Of a DNA stretch of 64,000 bases, positions 40,401-47,290 are shown one piece after another. Numbering within the stretch: the first letter of the stretch is position 1; every line of letters starts with the position of its first letter. Both the position numbers and the translations under genes were made by a program. Location: positions 31,820,294 to 31,884,293 of the forward strand of contig NC_079474.1 of NCBI RefSeq assembly GCF_026230105.1, given 5' to 3'. The notes below the pieces were generated by a model. That model saw only the letters and a program-made list of their open reading frames with translations, was not told where the DNA came from and searched no databases. This stretch comes from Diorhabda sublineata. Its lineage: Eukaryota; Arthropoda; Insecta; Coleoptera; Chrysomelidae.

Positions 40401-41162
40401 TTCAACTATTCTTTTTTCTATTGGTTTCTGTTTGAGCTTTTCTATAATTACTTCATTTCTTATTATATTTATCCTTACTTTCTCTGCTATTTCCCTTACT
40501 TACTTCATCTCTTCTGTTTCTAATTTAATCTGTATCTTTTTATTCTTTACCAAAGTTTCACTTCCATATAACAACGCGGGTACTGCGGTATCATCCCCAT
40601 GTTCTCTTTTTTCTTATTTACAACCATCCTTTTGCATTTCTTGATATTTATTTCCATTCTCAGGTCTTCTATTGCCTTTATCCTTATTTTCCCATTTTCT
40701 TAAATATATCTTCTATGATTACTAGATCTTCTTTGTCCCATCCTATCACTAACCCATAAAAAAAGAGATTCTTGTGTATATTTTGGGAGAGATGAGGAGA
40801 TTTTCAGGGAAGGATTCATTGAAGTTCGCCCTGATATAGGAGTAGTTCCTCTGCAAGGCTAGGTTTGTGATTGCGCAACGTCAGGCTGATAAAAGAAAAA
40901 AAACCGTGATTTGAAGAAAAGACAGCTCCAGCCTAAAAAACAAACGGTTCTTTCGAGGTTTCATTATTTCCTATCGTCGGCCATTTGGTTGGTGAACCGG
41001 TTCACCAGGTTACTGGATTCACTTATCCATAATAAGATACGTTCTAAAGTATTATAGACTCAAATATTAACGCAAAAGGGAAAGCTAGCAGCATCTATCG
41101 GAATTTTTTTGAACATTTGTAAACATAAGAAAATGATGACTTTCGCTTTTTCAAAAGACAGG

Positions 41163-41235
<73 letters not shown>

Positions 41236-41843
41236 TAATAGTTTACTATTACAATGCTTACTTGCTCTTAATTTCAAATTCAGTCTTTGAGGTGCGACTT
41301 GTACTATATTTCCACCAGCACTACCGGCAGCTCCACCACCTCCGGCGCTTCCAGTTTCTGAACCGTGTACTGACCAGTGTTCAGATGCGTTGTAACTACC
41401 TTCGACTCCCGTTACCAACGTACCACCGACTGCGGCGTTTCCTTTACGAGCTTTTGTCAGCTCTAAATTACTTAAAACGCTGAGGATATTATCGGGATTA
41501 AGAACAAACTCTTCAAGACATTTCTTTTGTTGTTGATATTCCAGCGACGGTTGGAAACAACGCGGCCCGTCACCGAAATTCTGCAATAAAATGTATCTTA
41601 CCGTCTTTTGCGTGGAAACCTCTTCATTGTTAATTTGTTTTTCTATAATTTATGTATAACTAAACTTACTGGGTCGTAACACCACGCACAGCCCGGCGTT
41701 TGTATGCACTCGTGACATTTTCCTTTCGATGTGCAGGGATTTGGAGAGCTGAATCTTTGAGTTAACTGGGCTATCACAACTGTACTTATTATGCTTAAAA
41801 TTAGGCAGTTTCTTAAAAAGCTTTTCGACCACGGCGCCTCCAT
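11010..41843 (-). CDS. mys: Integrin beta-PS (myospheroid-type), complete coding region
   Basis: This is the beta subunit of an alpha-beta integrin, a plasma-membrane receptor linking extracellular matrix to the actin cytoskeleton through talin. Thirteen coding exons join in phase to about 849 codons (Drosophila beta-PS is 846 aa). Order: signal peptide and PSI domain (1-58), hybrid/linker region with a Gly-rich insert (59-164), beta-I domain with the MIDAS motif DLSKS and following DD (189-197), hybrid and Cys-rich EGF-like repeats (456-720), beta-tail, one membrane helix (about 779-804), and a tail with HDRREF and two NPxY sites (NPIY, NPTY). The tail is nearly the same as fly beta-PS, which separates it from beta-nu. 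Two alternative fourth exons are present. The upstream 5' UTR exon is not located; an acceptor lies 4 nt before the ATG. Several introns are large and full of transposons. Confidence 0.97.
11161..11313 (-). CDS. mys: Integrin beta exon 12: transmembrane helix and proximal tail
   Basis: 153 nt, phase 0 at both ends. It encodes the membrane span (VPGIVLGVIAAIVLIGMAVL, then LLWKLL) and the conserved HDRREFARFEKEKMMAKWDT segment that binds talin and contacts alpha tails. The donor is gtgagt. Confidence 0.97.
11375..11508 (-). CDS. mys: Integrin beta exon 11: beta-tail domain
   Basis: 134 nt. It starts in phase 1 and ends in phase 0 before a 61-bp intron. It encodes part of the membrane-proximal beta-tail domain, ending in RDCPEK as in other beta subunits. 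Confidence 0.95.
11780..13110 (-). repeat. Purine-rich imperfect tandem array in intron 10
   Basis: The + strand is strongly A/G-biased. A module on the theme gaggttaggaaacaatagag followed by gtagtgaaaagaggaatataaa recurs near 11788, 11866, 11960, 12045, 12139 and 12225 (spacing about 78-94 bp), then with wider spacing near 12505, 12807, 12967 and 13067. Open frames inside are by-products of the base bias. Family unknown. Confidence 0.8.
13497..13632 (-). CDS. mys: Integrin beta exon 10: beta-tail domain start
   Basis: 136 nt, phase 0 in, phase 1 out. It encodes TCSDRCSEFKECVQCQQY and a Cys-containing stretch, the start of the beta-tail domain. It is separated from exon 9 by a 60-bp intron. 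Confidence 0.95.
13693..13980 (-). CDS. mys: Integrin beta exon 9: EGF-like repeats
   Basis: 288 nt, 96 codons, phase 0 at both ends. The frame starts RIYGKYCECDNFSCERHDG and carries integrin EGF repeats with regular CxCxxC spacing (CDCGVCHC, CECGVCIC), ending CDRCP. A second open frame on the same strand (13689-13973) is a shadow of this exon. Confidence 0.97.
14180..14830 (+). pseudogene. Jockey-like LINE fragment, 5' piece (RT)
   Basis: Broken frames give APGYDEKILQL (RT start motif region), GFRNKHSTIKHRRRL-like, KMVTKMENEDT, STKHLDIHLEGRFTWRKH, LFTKRKQLGFKL and MYWVIGKQSRLS. This is the usual order in the C-terminal half of Jockey RT. The missing continuation (RPIWTYGIQL onward) appears at 16075, so the element was split by another insertion. 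Confidence 0.75.
14831..16070 (+). pseudogene. LINE fragment with RT end and RNase H, nested in the Jockey copy
   Basis: Begins with an RT segment (NRGCLQGGVGSPLMWSLVVD), then a KPIKLDGRIIERKTDKKYL region. An RNase H follows: CYADGTKAANRTGMGVFGSK, an AAIRALSS helix region, and EAKGNKIADKLAKEGADKT. A tail with an LSGHCRLNGHDARL motif completes it. This order fits R1/Loa-type elements. Several stops and shifts make it dead. Confidence 0.75.
16071..16270 (+). pseudogene. Jockey-like LINE fragment, 3' piece
   Basis: A broken frame reads RPIWTYGIQL, SHSNLKILQRFQSKVLRTIV, then ADPYCS. This is what follows the segment at 14830 in intact Jockey elements, so it is the other half of the same copy. It ends about 80 bp from the donor of integrin exon 8. 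Confidence 0.75.
16348..16584 (-). CDS. mys: Integrin beta exon 8: EGF-like repeats
   Basis: 237 nt, 79 codons, phase 0. It encodes an EGF region with KCGICECYPG, HCECLPDE and CSGRGQCVCKKCICE. The donor is gtaagt. Confidence 0.97.
16641..16808 (-). CDS. mys: Integrin beta exon 7: hybrid domain end
   Basis: 168 nt, 56 codons, phase 0. It reads VGDVVSFKIDLEVLECP and ends LCECNCERPGDK, the hybrid-to-EGF junction. A 56-bp intron separates it from exon 8. Confidence 0.97.
17053..18034 (-). mobile_element. hAT-like element remnant, with LINE piece inside
   Basis: The left border resembles common hAT ends (cagtaacggatttagg). The right border, reverse complemented, has a ggattcacgcctaaac-like block and a gcggcaaaattt motif. 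On the minus strand near 17640-17720, RFNATNKKLQESLFFQDKIR is seen, like the middle of ZMYM/hAT-type transposases. Terminal repeats are imperfect and no 8-bp duplication is evident, so confidence is limited. Confidence 0.4.
17150..17600 (+). pseudogene. LINE C-terminal fragment (RNase H tail and Cys/His motif)
   Basis: Broken + strand frames read FWLPSPTEIT, NFLNRREAVTIRRLCINHTKLT, a PVCQI segment, then PVSMKHILTDCRE and LRATKLYEKI. This is the typical end of Jockey/I-type ORF2 (RREEVILTRLRIGHTRLTH, CxxC-type, HILTECREY, NLYxKI). It lies inside the hAT-like remnant. Confidence 0.7.
18380..18766 (-). CDS. mys: Integrin beta exon 6: beta-I domain, second half
   Basis: 387 nt, 129 codons, phase 0. 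It starts LGGIVKPNDGKCHLSGDGFY and continues through DYPSIEQI, IFAVTKS and a SNIVTLIKEQYEQISS helix. It ends NKCGKIK at donor gtaagg. The opposite strand is open but is a shadow. Confidence 0.97.
19680..20205. repeat. Minisatellite: ~131-bp subunits in 263-bp dimers
   Basis: About two 263-bp units (gccgtcgt at 19742 and 20005), each made of two related ~131-bp halves. The halves share tattcgtgttca-cgacct, an aaaccccaggat-like core and a ccgggcac/cctgggcac block. It lies in intron 5 of the integrin gene. Confidence 0.85.
20532..20702 (-). CDS. mys: Integrin beta exon 5: beta-I domain core
   Basis: 171 nt, 57 codons, phase 0. It encodes NVSGNLDAPEGGFDAIMQA and RLLVFSTDASFHYAGDGK, the most conserved part of the beta-I domain. 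It joins in phase to either alternative exon 4. Confidence 0.98.
21260..21485. repeat. Dispersed repeat B, copy 1
   Basis: Shares blocks with 40800-41030: gccctgatata-gag, then cggttcttct, ctatcgtcg-caatttgg, and ggttcaccaggttac. Same order and orientation. Family unknown. Confidence 0.6.
21514..21800 (+). pseudogene. Degenerate coding-like stretch, unrecognised
   Basis: From ATG 21514 one frame stays open to about 21790 apart from a single TAG near 21622. It reads MASRRRGVSSWARRISLAAE, ELFQFDGTNHIADLEI, then NGGYVRIDINDVTGAESTF. Base composition is more GC-rich than its surroundings. I cannot assign a family; a transposon-derived or retrocopied gene is possible. Confidence 0.3.
22817..22824. 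repeat. Left 8-bp target-site duplication of hAT element
   Basis: atttgaat, matching atttaaat at 24862-24869 with one change. Confidence 0.8.
22825..24861 (+). mobile_element. hAT transposon (ZBED5-like) with both terminal inverted repeats
   Basis: The left end starts cagtgtttgtcaatcttttt and the right end, reverse complemented, starts cagtgtttttcaatctgtgg; both continue into a tcgcgac block. The 8-bp duplications flank it. The 2037-bp element carries a damaged transposase in + orientation. It lies in the 7.6-kb integrin intron downstream of alternative exon 4b. Confidence 0.93.
23337..24812 (+). pseudogene. hAT-family transposase, ZBED5/SCAND3-like, broken
   Basis: Frames in order: an ANYKVVYRVAKAGKPHTI segment, ISRRINDMTNDIQEQVIEKL and MQFDESTDVSDCAQFVVFVR (RNase H-like fold start), HCFLHRQALAAKVVP, TEARWLSKGKVLTRVPELRA, a CDPIWLLKLAFLADLFSHL region, and a C-terminal dimerisation part ending near FNKLLKINK. 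Frameshifts occur near 23420, 23720 and 24210. Sequence between the DEST and HRQAL blocks is deleted, and the N-terminal BED zinc finger is not seen. It cannot make an active enzyme. Confidence 0.9.
24862..24869. repeat. Right 8-bp target-site duplication of hAT element
   Basis: atttaaat, one mismatch from the left copy. Confidence 0.8.
24870..26334. other. Integrin intron, nothing identified
   Basis: AT-rich intron sequence without supported features. Confidence 0.4.
26335..26655. repeat. Dispersed repeat copy A'
   Basis: Related to 6535-6640 at both ends, with about 220 bp of extra sequence in the middle (26370-26575). Same orientation. See the entry at 6535. Confidence 0.65.
27030..27405 (+). 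pseudogene. Dead mariner transposase fragment
   Basis: Interrupted frames give NTIRKDHQMVLDDYRIKD (helix-turn-helix end), a VNVDETWVYHYTSETKK-like catalytic block (first Asp region, here FINVDETWVYHYTSE), and a WQS-AAPKRTKEVPL segment. The C-terminal catalytic half is missing. Confidence 0.75.
28265..28349 (-). CDS. mys: Integrin beta alternative exon 4b (specificity-loop variant)
   Basis: 85 nt between acceptor tatttatag and donor gtaagt. With 2 nt from exon 3 it gives 29 codons: NLIHPCEDCAAPYGYKHALK followed by LSTDTQQFS. This is the Cys-Cys specificity-determining loop of the beta-I domain. It has exactly the length and phases of exon 4a, so each can replace the other but using both would shift the frame. 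Confidence 0.9.
28750..29660 (-). pseudogene. Dead mariner transposase
   Basis: Minus-strand pieces in order: the N-terminal helix-turn-helix (RYVIQYFYWKGVNPTNIQVE, VKYWVAELNRGRTICEDQH), then a jump to KKAKTVLFADKVMLSIFWHA, RGIIFIDYLKKIKT, a KKVLFQQDN catalytic block, and a KKWIGGQKFSNNGEVI C-terminal segment. The middle with the first catalytic Asp is deleted and frames are broken. Confidence 0.85.
29655..29945 (+). pseudogene. LINE fragment, 5' piece (RT C-terminal)
   Basis: Frames give YKYLGQKIRIGR-like, LTNAAFGKLRHVFESDIPTC, LKPKVFDQC, LTYGSETLTLRQKTV and THRAMEK. This is the usual RT-end sequence of arthropod endonuclease/RT retrotransposons. The continuation is at 30166, beyond a mariner piece. 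Confidence 0.75.
29946..30165 (+). pseudogene. Mariner fragment inserted in the LINE copy
   Basis: One frame reads RTVPKKTKTVPSASKVMASY, FWNVRGIIFIDYIEKGK, then YANLMQRLRQEIKQKRPHL and KKVLFH before a stop. It is the central catalytic part of a mariner related to, but distinct from, the copy at 28750. Confidence 0.8.
30166..30395 (+). pseudogene. LINE fragment, 3' piece
   Basis: Reads KWNWVGHVSRLPDDIRR, GRPPTQWSDDLKKKIFQMDP, then RPSNMV. This is the standard C-terminal end (WxGHVxR, GRPxxxWxDD) following the segment that stops near 29945. The pair brackets the mariner piece. Confidence 0.8.
30399..30860 (+). repeat. Tandem duplication, period ~256 bp
   Basis: A ~200-bp block (aattttgttta at 30411 and 30667, with gattaatagatgttacaaat in both) occurs twice, and a short third trace begins near 30838. 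It directly follows the LINE C-terminal piece and may be that element's 3' tail duplicated. Confidence 0.75.
31364..31446. repeat. (AT)n microsatellite
   Basis: About 41 uninterrupted AT dinucleotides in the integrin intron between alternative exons 4a and 4b. Confidence 0.98.
32358..32560. repeat. Dispersed repeat C, copy 1
   Basis: Matches 46146-46350 in the same orientation: taattatagcttttgtata, gtgttcttaat, tttatttatatt, a gataaatag-tttac-aagt block and gaattatttaa-tc-tg. No terminal repeats or coding sequence recognised. Confidence 0.7.
33065..34075. repeat. AT-rich satellite-like tandem array
   Basis: About six degenerate monomers. The anchor ttttaagctctcccaaacaa or variants occurs near 33101, 33278, 33426, 33609, 33793 and 33941 (spacing about 145-185 bp). 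Each is followed by atcaatacat-type runs and a palindromic tcaatatattga block with gtgtttatcaatcaaatatg. It lies between alternative exons 4a and 4b. Confidence 0.8.
34445..34603. repeat. 52-bp minisatellite built from 26-bp halves
   Basis: catgtcaa followed by gtcacgttaaact (first copy: tatcacgttaaact) starts at 34445, 34497 and 34549, exactly 52 bp apart. Within each unit the second half (catg-catgtgtcac-taagactt) resembles the first, giving six 26-bp steps. Confidence 0.85.
36181..36265 (-). CDS. mys: Integrin beta alternative exon 4a (specificity-loop variant)
   Basis: 85 nt between acceptor ctactccag and donor gtaagt. With 2 nt from exon 3 it gives KLRRPCDNCVAPYGFRHHMT then LDKNTQFFS. 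Fly beta-PS is known to have two alternative fourth exons. Vertebrate beta subunits have one sequence here (for example the Cys-flanked loop of beta-1 and beta-3) that governs ligand choice. Confidence 0.92.
36818..37104. mobile_element. piggyBac-like MITE with TTAA duplications
   Basis: A 279-bp body (36822-37100) is flanked by TTAA on both sides. The left end is gccgataccacacgatg; the right end reverse complemented is gccggtactacacgatg (15 of 17 match). TTAA targets are the mark of piggyBac-type transposition. The interior is non-coding and relatively GC-rich, with a perfect 20-bp palindrome at 36846-36865. Confidence 0.85.
37440..38380. other. Integrin intron 3, nothing identified
   Basis: AT-rich intron sequence without supported features. 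Confidence 0.4.
38380..39070 (-). pseudogene. Dead mariner transposase fragment
   Basis: Minus-strand frames: MALHEHLTMRKFFLKWVSHL, LAVDQKQQRLDDLDQSLVMF, RYVTIDKRCIRHFTPESKQ (first catalytic block; the usual DETW is changed to DKRC), a degraded middle, then ETEAYFEAKDKHAIEKLEKH near 38450. The catalytic site is lost. It lies in integrin intron 3. Confidence 0.85.
39781..40009 (-). CDS. mys: Integrin beta exon 3: beta-I domain start with MIDAS
   Basis: 229 nt, phase 1 in, phase 2 out. It encodes QAEDYPVDLYYLMDLSKSMY then DDKEKL and NFRLGFGSFVDKVVMPYVST, ending LPE plus two bases. DLSKS is the MIDAS metal site (about residues 189-193) and the following DD belongs to the adjacent metal site. 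Confidence 0.98.
40150..40780 (-). pseudogene. Non-LTR retrotransposon fragment (RT C-terminal part)
   Basis: Minus-strand frame reads PALLYGSETLVKNKKIQIKL, EEMKYVREIAEKVRINIIRN, a LKQKPIEKRI segment and a KGKQMTEVAKD end. Same family type as 8560-9370. It lies in integrin intron 2. Confidence 0.7.
40800..41030. repeat. Dispersed repeat B, copy 2
   Basis: Shares ordered blocks with 21260-21485, including ctatcgtcg, ggtgaacc and ggttcaccaggttac. See that entry. Confidence 0.6.
41164..41231. repeat. (AT)n microsatellite beside a splice donor
   Basis: About 34 AT dinucleotides starting 30 bp downstream (minus strand) of the exon 2 donor. Open frames through it are artefacts. Confidence 0.98.
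41262..41580 (-). CDS. mys: Integrin beta exon 2: PSI end, hybrid domain N-part
   Basis: 319 nt, phase 0 in, phase 1 out. It starts NFGDGPRCFQPSLEYQQQKK and ends QVAPQRLNLKLRA. It contains a Gly/Ser/Ala-rich insert (GSETGSAGGGGAAGSAGG) in the loop where insect beta-PS subunits are longer than vertebrate ones. Confidence 0.96.
41670..41843 (-). CDS. mys: Integrin beta exon 1 (coding): signal peptide and PSI domain
   Basis: 174 nt, 58 codons. The ATG at 41841-41843 starts a signal peptide (MEAPWSKSFLRNCLILSIIS, then TVVIAQ), followed by PSI-domain cysteines (CTSKGKCHECIQTPGCAWCY). An in-frame upstream ATG would need to read through an acceptor-like site at 41848-41849, so I chose this start. 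The donor is gtaagt. Confidence 0.93.
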
Positions 41844-42609
41844 TATACTACAACAACAATGGAAACAATAGTATATATCTAACAGTAAACTAAAGTGAGT
41901 TGTGGCCATTACCACAAGTTGAATACTATATTTTATCTACGACTAAAACAAATACTAAGATATAAGAAAAGAGAAAACAAATTTCAATAGATAGATTTCT
42001 TTAATTCAAAACTCGATGGACTCAAAAATCTTACTAATACATCGAGAGAAAAAATGTTATTGTTATTACAAAATCAAAAGATTTGAGGGTTATTTGTAAA
42101 GGTTTCAGAGACATCCTGTAATATTAGTTTTCTTCAAAGCACATTGTTGAGACTGATAAATAACATCATAAAGAATGTTTGAAATACTATTTCATCAGTT
42201 TTGCAGTACAGTTGAATGTGACTCCATCTAACATTATCAACAAAATCCTTGTGGAACGTTCAAAACAACAATAGATTTTGTTTCTTGGTAAAATACGATT
42301 CAAAAATTTGTAAAAATAATAACGTTCCAGTGGCCTAACTACAACCCTGTTTTCAGTTACATCCGGTTTCTCCGTCAATTTGGTGATGGTTTTGTAAAAT
42401 TGACTCATACCAGTTTTTGGTGATCTAAACCACTTGGACTTGTTAATGACGTAATTTATTCATTTGTTGTTTATATTATACGTTTCAAATTATTAAAGTT
42501 TAATATGCAACTTAAAAATAGATATAAAAATTAAATAAACACAGTAAAATACATTAAAGATTGTTATAATTACTTTAAGGTTATGTATAAATAACTATTC
42601 TTTAAATTT

Positions 42610-43015
42610 TAGTTGGCCAGTCAGTAAATTCCCGATTGGCAGATTACAACTCTATACTTTTTGACATGACCATAGACATAGATTGCGCGTCCGATGAGAG
42701 TCATGTCCAAATATTATAACGAGATACAAAGAAAATTAAGATATAGTTATCTCTATCAAATCTTGTACGTATTTCTTCTATTTTCTTATATCGTATTTTT
42801 TCCTCCGTTCTATTTCTCTACTCTGTTATCTCATTTCACCGAGCACCGGACAGTGTTACAAATATCGCTCTACCTTAGAACAGAAACTTTCTTTGTAAAG
42901 TTGGCACTACTTTTCAATATATAAAGTACACAAATCTCTTATTATTATGTCTATGTCTAAACTAGATTACTTAAATTCAAGTTGTAGACTGCTGATTGGT
43001 CAATTCACAACCCGA
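42610..43015. mobile_element. Possible foldback/MITE with degenerate inverted ends
   Basis: The left arm includes gattggcagattacaactct and ccatagacatagatt. The right arm, reverse complemented, has ccaatcagcagtctacaact and a tagacatagacata block in the same order. No duplication of the target site identified. Confidence 0.4.
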
Positions 43016-43867
43016 TTTTATTAAATACGTTTTAACATATTACAGAACAATTACGAATTTAAAATTGGCAGCACCAGAATGACCAATATTTAAACTTGAC
43101 ATGTACACACTTATAATTATGGGTATTTGAATGAGAATCAACTAAAAAGTGTAAAAATCATTCGCATTTATAGGTTATGTTCGTCACGTTATGACATGAA
43201 GATTAAATTTATTGGTTTTGTATACCATTTAGTTGTATGACAACAAGAAAATTCATTATTTTGTTTAATCTAGATTTTGAAAGTTTTTTTATAAGAATTT
43301 TATGTTTGGTTTTTTTTATACAAAAATCATCTACATAACAAAAAAAGAATAGAATAAACATGTTAAGTTTGCTTAAAACAGTTTCCTCGAGATTTTTCGA
43401 TACTTATTGAGCTATAGCATTTCCTATAGGTGCCCCATAGCATTAACACCCTTTTTTTAAATATTTCATTCTCAAATTTCAAGTATGTATGGGTTTTCAT
43501 AATTGTGATAATGTTTAGCTTTGTTAAGATCTTAGCAATGATTCGAACATATTGGATACGCAACCATTCTGGCGTCTTGAAATGTGCATTATCGATCCCC
43601 TCCATTTATTTACAATGCTCAAACCCCAAAAACTCCCAACAGTAGCCAGACTCTCTCAATAAAATCATCAATTACTCTCAGTGCTTTTAATCCCATATTT
43701 AATTCCTTCATTATAAAATAAAAGTAATGATTAACCTCACATTTACCTGAGAATCCCATTATCAAAGTTGGGGTGTAATGCTAAGAACCAGCCCAACTCT
43801 AATACTCGCTAATCTTTCAAGAGTTGTGAATCAGAATTTTGAAAATTCTCTCAGTGATATCCGAATA

Positions 43868-43944
43868 TACAGGGTGTTCTGGGACTTCTCACATGAACCC
43901 TCTCACTGCCGAATTTTTTACATCAAGTCCCGGAACACACTGTA
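43868..43944. mobile_element. 77-bp minimal MITE (Tc1/mariner type)
   Basis: Left end tacagggtgttctgggactt; right end reverse complemented tacagtgtgttccgggactt (18 of 20 match). TA flanks both sides. Only about 37 bp lie between the repeats, with no coding room. Confidence 0.75.
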
Positions 43945-46145
43945 TAAAATTCTTATAATATTTATGTCTCATTCACATTAATTTATTATTGAAATTAGTC
44001 ATCGTGACTATTCACAAGTAGTCCTTTTATCACTTCAACATTGTGTAAATGCTTTTATTAAATTCGGCGAACTAATTAAATCATAAAACTCTATTTACGT
44101 TTTAATAAAAACATGTTGCATACAACAAATATTTTGCTTGTATGAATATATAAATATCACGTAATTTTCATCTGAAACGTGTTAAAGATTAAGAAATTAG
44201 TTGCTGTTGTATTTGAAATGAAATTAGTCAACAAAATCTAACTTTGGATATTAAAGACCACATGAGTCACATAAATATCCTTTATATTATTTTGTCATTA
44301 CTAAATAAACATCGAACAAGTTTAAAGATTATGATATTGAAAAGAAAAATATTTTATACCAACAATAGGATGAATTTAACAATACTACATCATTTTATCC
44401 AGGTAAAAGAAATTAATTATATCTCAGTTTTCCATTTTTTCCGTTTTATTTTCGTGAAAAACGTTATTTTTAGAATGTAATCCTTCCCTGTAGAATTTAT
44501 CTTTAAAACACGTTCCCTTCTCCTTATTATCCCTATCTACTTGTTATATCTTATTTATTAAGGGTCTTAAGTGCAACAACACACAATTAATTACAGTAAC
44601 TCTAGCAACATCTGTAAATTATTAGTATTAAAATAGACAAGCTTCCGCCTAACATTATTTTCTACCAGGATACTTAGAAAGTACTAATTCTGAAAAATAC
44701 AGTCACAAGTTTTTCAAGAAATAAATTACACACACACAATTAAGAAAATACTAGCTAAAAATATCTCAAGTGCCTTCTAAGATAAATTCCTCTCAGTATA
44801 ACTATTTTCCCCCTTGGGATAATAGCTACAAACTTGGTGATCTTCACTTAATCGGTCATATAAAAATCAGATATGTGACCGAGCAATTCCCTTTTTAAAT
44901 CAAAATCTCTGTACGTAAATACAACTTTTTTTATCTCAATAATCTTCAATATCCCGTGCCGTTATAGTCATATAATCGAACCAGACGGAAAGAGCTCGTC
45001 GTCGTTTCAAACTATATTTACTTTTTACAGATAAAAATGTAAACAACTATCTTATCTGTTTGTGTTCGATAGATAAAATTAACAGTACTTCTTTTTTACC
45101 TTTTCATTCGGAATTCTTCTCTGAAGCCAGTGATGGTACATGAGCAATTCTAAAAGAAAACTACAAGGGTAGTGCGCGATATTCTTTTACATGAAATATT
45201 ACATTATCGAAATCCATAATCTGTTTTTTTATATAAAACGCTGTTTTAAATTACCTACCATATGAAGTATATTTTATAAAAGAGAAGAAGAACTAACCAA
45301 TAAAGCAATCTCATAAAACAGCTGATTTACATCAGAATAGCGTCCGCGGGGTTAACAATTGATTTTCTCATATGTACCCGTCTTAGCTTAATTTTTTTCC
45401 GCGGTGAGAGTTGTTTTGTATTGTTTTTTCATTTTATTGTGTTACGAGGACACCATAGATAGTTTTTAGATCTATTTCACTGGAGACAGTGCAGATAAAA
45501 GTGAATATTTTTCAATGAATCTGCAAGTAGGATTTTAATCAATATACAAAATTTAGAACATCTGTGTCTGTTGTGCTCAAATTAAGATAGTTTTTTTGAC
45601 ATTAAGGTCTATTCATTCCACGAAAAAACTACGGATCTTAATTTGCTAAAAAGTCAATAAATCTGCAGAAAGAAGATGGCAAGATCATTCGCTTACTCCA
45701 CGGCGGCTATTTTTAAATAAGCATCAGCTCGTTTTGACAGTTCGTTAGAGTGCTCAATATATATGTTGTTGCTCTTTCCTACGATTATCAACCTGTATAG
45801 GATCGTTGACACTTCCCTACGTTGAGTAAAACAGAGAAAGCTACTGTCTTAAACACAAATAAAGATCGACAATCTCTACGTGCATTAGAATCTGTTAACT
45901 ATATATACAATTAAGTTATACAATGTGTCTCTTTTTTTATGTTCATCTAACGTATCGTCTCTGATTACCTAATTTTTGTCTTATATCAATGTGGCTATAA
46001 AAATCATAAATCTACCTATTTATATTATTATTTGTATTGTATTCGTTAAGATTTATTGTAAACTAACCGTCCCCTGACAGGAACCAATGTCTTACTTAAT
46101 CGATTCCATATGTACCTTGAACACTTGAAGTTCCATCGATCAGAA

Positions 46146-46350
46146 ATATAATAATTATAGCTTTTGTATATAATGGGATTAGTATTTTAGAGAATATATA
46201 AACGCATAGTGTGTTCTTAATTGTCTTGACATTCAACAAAAACAGTAATCAGATTAATATATAATATGCTCATTTATTTATATTTTACGTTAATAAATAG
46301 TTTTTACAAAGTAGTGAATTAACTTATTTAATTCGTGAAACAAAGTCATC
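46146..46350. repeat. Dispersed repeat C, copy 2
   Basis: Second copy of the repeat at 32358-32560, same orientation. Confidence 0.7.
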
Positions 46351-47164
46351 GCTAGTGTCTTTTATATGATGGAATTTAACAGCACTTTCATTATTTTTGT
46401 ATCCTATTATAATTTCATTAAGTAGCACATTTTTCGCCTTTTTTAACGCACTAGCAGTGAAAAGTTGAGTATATACAAGTGAATTGTTTTTAATCCTCTT
46501 CTTCCCATCTAAATATTTGTTCTTTTTTTTACGAGGTAATATTTACTATTCATATAATTTTTTTAAGTTATTTATAATAAAGTATACATATAATTTCATT
46601 ACAAAATGTTAACGATTCCAGGTAAAAAAAGATCAATTCGATCGCCCTCAACCTTCTTTACTACTATTATTACGGTTTAGAGTCACTAAGAATGAAAACC
46701 AGCTCGCCATATATGGTTAGAATAATGCACCGTATTCATTTAGATGAAATTAAAAAAGGACTGGTAACTAGTAAGTTGATGGGACAAGTTTATCTTTCAT
46801 TACTACGTTCTTGCGAGGTTACATAAGGTTAATCATCACCTTGTCAATGACATCTTGTATTAACACGTCGTTTTAATTATTTTGCCGACATAGACGAATT
46901 TTTTTACGAGTACTTTTATATATCATAATTCAATGGATTGGTGAAATCACAACCTCGACAATTTAGAAAATTATAGTTACTTCTTCTGCTCTTCGTTGTT
47001 GACAAACATATAGTGTGAATCAAAATTGATGTCAATATCTGTGGGCAGTGCTATTAAGTTTTCGTTTAATTTTTTCAAATTTATGTCATATTTAATTGGT
47101 ATCTAGGAATATCTGAATAATCTCATCACATAGAATCTGTATGTCTCTGAATGTTTCATCATAT

Positions 47165-47290
47165 TTTAGACATAGCATTCTAAGAGAATGAGAATGCTCC
47201 TTCTTTATCAACAGTAGAATATTGGGTAGCAGAATTTAAACGATGCCGTACGACCTGCGAAGACCAGCATCGCAGAAAAAGATTTTAATT
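47165..47290 (+). pseudogene. Mariner N-terminal fragment
   Basis: Reads NAPSLSTVEYWVAEFKRCRT then TCEDQHRRKR, the second helix-turn-helix segment of mariner transposase, closely like the one at 29446-29560. The rest of the element is absent. Confidence 0.75.

Noticed and set aside
41095..41586. Frames running through the AT microsatellite (poly-Tyr-Ile)
   Set aside because: Exon 2 ends at a clear donor at 41261; the rest is a repeat artefact.
42187..42408. 73-codon minus-strand frame
   Set aside because: No recognisable motif, no splice or neighbour support; possibly repeat-derived.
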